64,000 nucleotides of DNA from Hyphomonas sp. (GTDB lineage Bacteria; Pseudomonadota; Alphaproteobacteria; Caulobacterales; Hyphomonadaceae). Positions within the stretch are counted from its first letter, which is position 1. Every line of letters starts with the position of its first letter. Below the pieces are notes generated by a model. It was not told the DNA's origin. It made no database searches and saw only the letters and a program-made list of their open reading frames with translations. A program made the translations under genes and the position numbers. Of this stretch, positions 60,792 to 64,000 are shown one piece after another. The stretch is from assembly GCF_017792385.1 (NCBI RefSeq), contig NZ_CP051230.1, positions 3,038,001-3,102,000 on the forward strand. Direction: 5' to 3'.

Positions 60792-62027
60792 TCAGCTGGG
60801 CGGCGGGGCGATGATCCGTTCCGCTTCGAGCTGGCGAAGGTCATCGTCCGAATAGCCTAGAACAGATTGCAGGGTCTGCCTTGTGTGTTCCCCCAACACA
60901 GGAGCTGCCGCCTGGTAGCGGGCCGGCGTGTGACTGAGCCGCGCCGGAAAGGCGACACCTGGCACTGATCCCAGTTTGGAATGGGGCAGTGCGATCTGCG
61001 TGTTTCGGGCGCGAATATGAGGATCTGCGAACACATCTTCCATCCTGTTGACAGGTCCTGCTGGAGCCTTGCCACCTTTTAGCAGGTCCAGCCAATGCGC
61101 GGTCGAGGCTGATGTCAGTCTTTCGCTGAGGATGTGGGTCAACTCCGCGCGGTTTGTCACCCGGGCGGCATTGGTTGCGTAACGTGTATCCTCTGGCAGC
61201 CTGACCAGCCCGATACGCTCGCAGAGGTCAGCAAATTGCAGATCATTTCCTACGGCAAGCACAATATGCCCGTCGGCTGTCGGGAAGACGTCATAGGGCA
61301 CAATGCTTGGATGCGCGTTGCCCATCCGGCCCGGACTTTCACCTGTTGCGAGAAATCCCTGGGACTGATTGGCCATCGCTGCGACCAACGTATCCAACAG
61401 GGCGACATCGATCACCTGACCCTCGCCGGTGCGCGTCCGGTGCAGCAGTGCTGCCTGAATGGCATTCGCTGCATAAAGACCGGTCAGTATGTCCACCAGC
61501 GCCACACCGACTTTCATCGGACCGGCACCGGCCTGCCCGTCGGGGACGCCGGTCACGCTCATCAGACCGCCCATTGCCTGTATCAAAAGGTCATAGCCGG
61601 GCAGGGCCGCATAGGGGCCGGTTTGCCCGAACCCGGTGATCGAACAATAGATCAGTCCGGGATGGGACCTGCGAAGGCTGTCGGCATCGAGCCCGTATTT
61701 TGCCAGGCCGCCGGTCTTGAAATTCTCGACCACCACGTCACTCGTGCGCGCCAGTTCGCGGATGATCTCCTGACCCCGTGATGACGCCATGTCGATACAG
61801 ACCGACTTCTTGTTCCGGTTGGCACTCAGGAAGTATGATGCCTCCCGGTTTTCCGGGTCGGTGCCGTACTGGAAAGGCGGTACCCAGCTGCGCGTATCGT
61901 CGCCGCTTCCCGGTTTCTCGATCTTGATCACTTCCGCGCCGAGGTCGCCCAGAAGCTGGGTGGCCCATGGTCCGGCCAGGACCCGGCTGAGATCAAGGAT
62001 ACGAATGCCGGCCAGTGCCTGGGTCAT
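60792..62027 (-). CDS. Class III CoA-transferase (CaiB/BaiF type), probable glutarate CoA-transferase
   Basis: A 411-aa family III CoA-transferase. It opens with ALAGIRILDLSRVLAGPWAT then LLGDLGAEVIKIEKPGSGDD. The conserved segment PGYDLLIQAMGGLMSVTG holds an Asp that I take as the nucleophile, and AGVALVDILTGL-like text follows. Because the preceding gene is glutaryl-CoA dehydrogenase and only one base separates them, the likely job is glutarate activation, as in the SUGCT pairing. The ATG at 62027 is preferred over the upstream TTG at 62045. Confidence 0.85.
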   Translation of the reverse strand: MTQALAGIRILDLSRVLAGPWATQLLGDLGAEVIKIEKPGSGDDTRSWVPPFQYGTDPENREASYFLSANRNKKSVCIDMASSRGQEIIRELARTSDVVVENFKTGGLAKYGLDADSLRRSHPGLIYCSITGFGQTGPYAALPGYDLLIQAMGGLMSVTGVPDGQAGAGPMKVGVALVDILTGLYAANAIQAALLHRTRTGEGQVIDVALLDTLVAAMANQSQGFLATGESPGRMGNAHPSIVPYDVFPTADGHIVLAVGNDLQFADLCERIGLVRLPEDTRYATNAARVTNRAELTHILSERLTSASTAHWLDLLKGGKAPAGPVNRMEDVFADPHIRARNTQIALPHSKLGSVPGVAFPARLSHTPARYQAAAPVLGEHTRQTLQSVLGYSDDDLRQLEAERIIAPPPS

Positions 62028-62028
62028 G

Positions 62029-63207
62029 TCAGTTGAATGCTGCAAGCCCGGTCTGGGCGCGTCCCAGGATCAGGGCATGGATATCGTGCGTGCCCTCATA
62101 TGTGTTCACCGCTTCCAGATTGCACATATGGCGCATGACGTGGAACTCGTCCGAGACACCATTGCCGCCATGAATGTCCCGGGCGGCCCGCGCGATGTCG
62201 AGTGCCTTGCCCGTGCTGTTGCGCTTGATCAGGGAGATCATTTCCGGGCTCGCGCGATGGGCGTCCAGAAGTCGGCCCACTTTGAGGCAGGCCTGCAAGC
62301 CGATGGCGATCTCGGTCTGCATGTCGGCCAGCTTGCGCTGGATCAACTGGTTGGCGGCCAGCGGCCGGCCGAACTGCGACCGTTCGACTGCGTAGTCCCG
62401 TGCCGCCGTCCAGCAGGTGCGCGCTGCCCCCAAAGCGCCCCAGGCAATGCCGAACCTTGCCTTGTTCAGGCACCCGAACGGCCCGGACAGCCCGTGCGCA
62501 TTGGGCAAGAGATGGTTCTCCGGCACGACCACATCATCCATGACGATTTCACCGGTGATCGAGGCGCGAAGCGCCAGCTTGCCCTTTATCTCGGGTGTGG
62601 TGAGTCCTGTCATGCCGCGCTCGAGCACGAATCCCCGGATCACGCCGTCCAGCTTCGCCCACACAACCATGACGTCAGCAATCGGACTGTTGGTGATCCA
62701 CATCTTCGCGCCATTCAGGCGGTAGCCACCATCGACCTTTTCGGCGCGCGTCGCCATATTGCCCGGATCGGACCCGTGATCAGGCTCGGTGAGCCCGAAA
62801 CATCCGACAAGATCGCCTGATACGAGTCCGGGCAGCCAGCGTTCGCGCTGCTGGTCGGTGCCATAGGAATGGATAGGATGAATGACGAGAGAGGATTGCA
62901 CGCTCAGGGCGGAGCGGTATCCGGAATCCACCGCTTCCACTTCATGGGAGACCAGTCCGTAGGCCACATGGCTGACACCGGCGCCGCCATACTCTTCCGG
63001 CAGGGTCGGCCCCAGCAAACCGAGTGCGCCCATGTCTTTCATGATCTGCCTGTCGAAATGTGCAGACCGGTTGGCTTCAACGATGCCGGGCAGGAGCCGG
63101 TCTCTGGCGAAGTCGCGAGCCGTGGCTTGAACGGCGCGCTCATCATCGGTCAGGTCGGAGTCGAGCAGAAGGGCATCGGCCCAGTCAAAGGCTGAGTGTT
63201 GGGTCAT
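62029..63207 (-). CDS. gcdH: Glutaryl-CoA dehydrogenase
   Basis: A 392-aa acyl-CoA dehydrogenase that oxidises and decarboxylates glutaryl-CoA to crotonyl-CoA. It shows the full GcdH pattern: FDWADALLLDSDLTDDERAV, LGLLGPTLPEEYGGAGVSHV, GYRSALSVQSSLVIHPIHSY, CFGLTEPDHGSDPGNM, KMWITNSPIADVMVVWAK, FGCLNKARFGIAWGALGAAR and NLEAVNTYEGTHDIHALILG, where the Glu before GTHD is the catalytic base. It probably shares a transcript with the P1 peptidase upstream (36 bp) and the CoA-transferase. Together with the aldehyde dehydrogenase it would complete a C5 route from cadaverine or 5-aminovalerate. Confidence 0.95.
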   Translation of the reverse strand: MTQHSAFDWADALLLDSDLTDDERAVQATARDFARDRLLPGIVEANRSAHFDRQIMKDMGALGLLGPTLPEEYGGAGVSHVAYGLVSHEVEAVDSGYRSALSVQSSLVIHPIHSYGTDQQRERWLPGLVSGDLVGCFGLTEPDHGSDPGNMATRAEKVDGGYRLNGAKMWITNSPIADVMVVWAKLDGVIRGFVLERGMTGLTTPEIKGKLALRASITGEIVMDDVVVPENHLLPNAHGLSGPFGCLNKARFGIAWGALGAARTCWTAARDYAVERSQFGRPLAANQLIQRKLADMQTEIAIGLQACLKVGRLLDAHRASPEMISLIKRNSTGKALDIARAARDIHGGNGVSDEFHVMRHMCNLEAVNTYEGTHDIHALILGRAQTGLAAFN

Positions 63208-63243
63208 CCTGAAGTTCCTGAAATGTGGTCTGTAGGGTGCGGA

Positions 63244-64000
63244 TCAGTCGGTTTCGACGCGATATCCGGTTTGCTGCCACCGGCCCGGATTGACGACGAC
63301 TGTGTCATCCTTGAACTGAAGGCTGAACGGATAGCGGCCACGCTCGACGGTAAATGTATCTGGCGTGGCGGCCAGCAAGGCACGGGGGGAGCCCTTGCTG
63401 ACCTGGAAGACATCGCGTTCTCCGGTGGCGGAAGCCACCAGCGCGCCGTCTTCCACGCGCACCGTCAACTCTGCCAGATGGCTGAAGCGATATGTGCCGG
63501 CATAGGAATTGAGGGTTGATTGCGGGATGTTCAGGTCCGGGTCCGGCTCAGGTTGCGTAACCTGTTCGGCGGGCATTGCCGCGAGAATGGCGTCCCACAT
63601 CAGTTCGGAAGCCGTAACACCGATCTCCATGCTGGGCAGGGTCTGACCCGGCCCGGTTTCGACTTCATTGGTAGAGACCGCGTAAAGGACGTCGCCGTCG
63701 AATTCGCTTGCGAATGGCTGAATTCCACGCGCCATGGAGGTGTGGACCTGTACGGCCAGTCTTTGCAATTCAGCCGGGCTCATGGACCGGTTTGTGACCA
63801 CCACACTGATGGTCGTATTCTTGCGTTCGGCGTCATGTCCGGAATCATCACCATTCCAGCCAGGTTGCAGGCTGGCGGGCGCGGCTCTCATCAGATCGGA
63901 GGCCTTCAGGTCGTCGGGCCAGTTGCTGCCCTTGTGACAGGCCACGACGTTGCCGTCACGGTCAGTGACTGCACCGAGCGCGTTGACGACGGTAAAGACG
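63244..64000 (-). CDS. P1-family peptidase (DmpA/BapA type), C-terminal part, cut by window edge
   Basis: The last 252 codons of a beta-aminopeptidase-like protein whose start lies beyond the right edge. TVVNALGAVTDRDGNVVA precedes the autoproteolysis region NTTISVVVTNRSMS; then AELQRLAVQVHTSMARGIQP and FDGDVLYAVSTNEVE follow, characteristic of the small subunit of DmpA-type enzymes. These self-cleaving N-terminal nucleophile peptidases remove unusual N-terminal residues, including beta- and D-amino acids. About 100 extra residues at the end (LNSYAGTYRFSHLAELTVRV) form a further beta domain not typical of DmpA. It runs into gcdH. Confidence 0.82.
   Translation of the reverse strand, partial: VFTVVNALGAVTDRDGNVVACHKGSNWPDDLKASDLMRAAPASLQPGWNGDDSGHDAERKNTTISVVVTNRSMSPAELQRLAVQVHTSMARGIQPFASEFDGDVLYAVSTNEVETGPGQTLPSMEIGVTASELMWDAILAAMPAEQVTQPEPDPDLNIPQSTLNSYAGTYRFSHLAELTVRVEDGALVASATGERDVFQVSKGSPRALLAATPDTFTVERGRYPFSLQFKDDTVVVNPGRWQQTGYRVETD

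Overview
The window looks like chromosomal DNA of a high-GC, TonB-receptor-rich marine-type alphaproteobacterium. The best guess from protein style is Hyphomonadaceae or near relatives, but nothing here proves the genus. No rRNA, tRNA or CRISPR array was seen. The left third is an accessory region with more AT-rich, patchy gene content; the right two thirds are dense metabolic clusters.

Left accessory region (1-20 kb). After a cut OxyR-like regulator come an excisionase-like HTH protein, a Dna2-like nuclease-helicase (Cas4/RecB nuclease + RNase H-type exonuclease + SF1 helicase) coupled to a second protein, and an IS3-family element. The IS supplies the stop codon of that second protein, and on its other side lies a 5'-truncated, frameshifted glycosyltransferase. 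No target duplication is visible, so a deletion probably joined the two sides. A 69-bp imperfect direct repeat (682-750 and 9752-9820) brackets the segment. Next come an operon with a uracil-DNA-glycosylase-like protein and two proteins of unknown function, a membrane-anchored thermonuclease, and a 1-kb stretch without genes. The most striking item follows at 14275-19483: a tight three-gene cassette of an FAD-binding protein, a trypsin-like protein with an altered catalytic motif, and an 845-aa protein with a PIN-like N-terminus. I propose it as a candidate undescribed conflict/defence system.

Middle (20-28 kb). A methyltransferase, a three-gene membrane operon built around an inner-membrane-anchored solute-binding-like protein, a NarL-type two-component system, and a cysteine-rich Sel1-repeat protein. 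A perfect 22-bp direct repeat lies on both sides of the Sel1/kinase/regulator module.

First catabolic cluster (28-42 kb). A flavin amine oxidase, two DUF1838-type proteins, a TonB receptor, a CpcT/CpeT-like protein, an Lrp regulator beside a cysteine-synthase-fold enzyme, three consecutive VOC-fold proteins, an acetyl-CoA hydrolase/transferase and a DUF1330 protein. Most of the enzymes begin with a lipoprotein signal, so a good part of this pathway seems to sit in the periplasm on membrane anchors. Five promoters share a TGRTATAYCA palindrome just upstream of the start codon, so one regulator probably controls them. It is not in the window; the site resembles FadR-type GntR operators.

Second catabolic cluster (42-64 kb). 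A SpuC-type pyruvate-dependent aminotransferase, an aldehyde dehydrogenase, a porin, alanine dehydrogenase (recycling the alanine formed by the aminotransferase) and an outer-membrane protein form one operon. Around it are a PaiB-like flavoprotein, a serine hydrolase, a LysR regulator with a PepSY membrane protein, a propeller-amidohydrolase, a POT peptide transporter, a beta-helix lipoprotein, a TonB receptor, a class III CoA-transferase with glutaryl-CoA dehydrogenase, and a beta-aminopeptidase-type P1 peptidase. Four intergenic regions carry a GGTGC-N7-GCACC dyad. It fits the T-N11-A LysR box and lies 79-89 bp upstream of four minus-strand start codons. I infer that the LysR protein at 50192-51301 controls uptake and breakdown of a peptide- or amine-type substrate.
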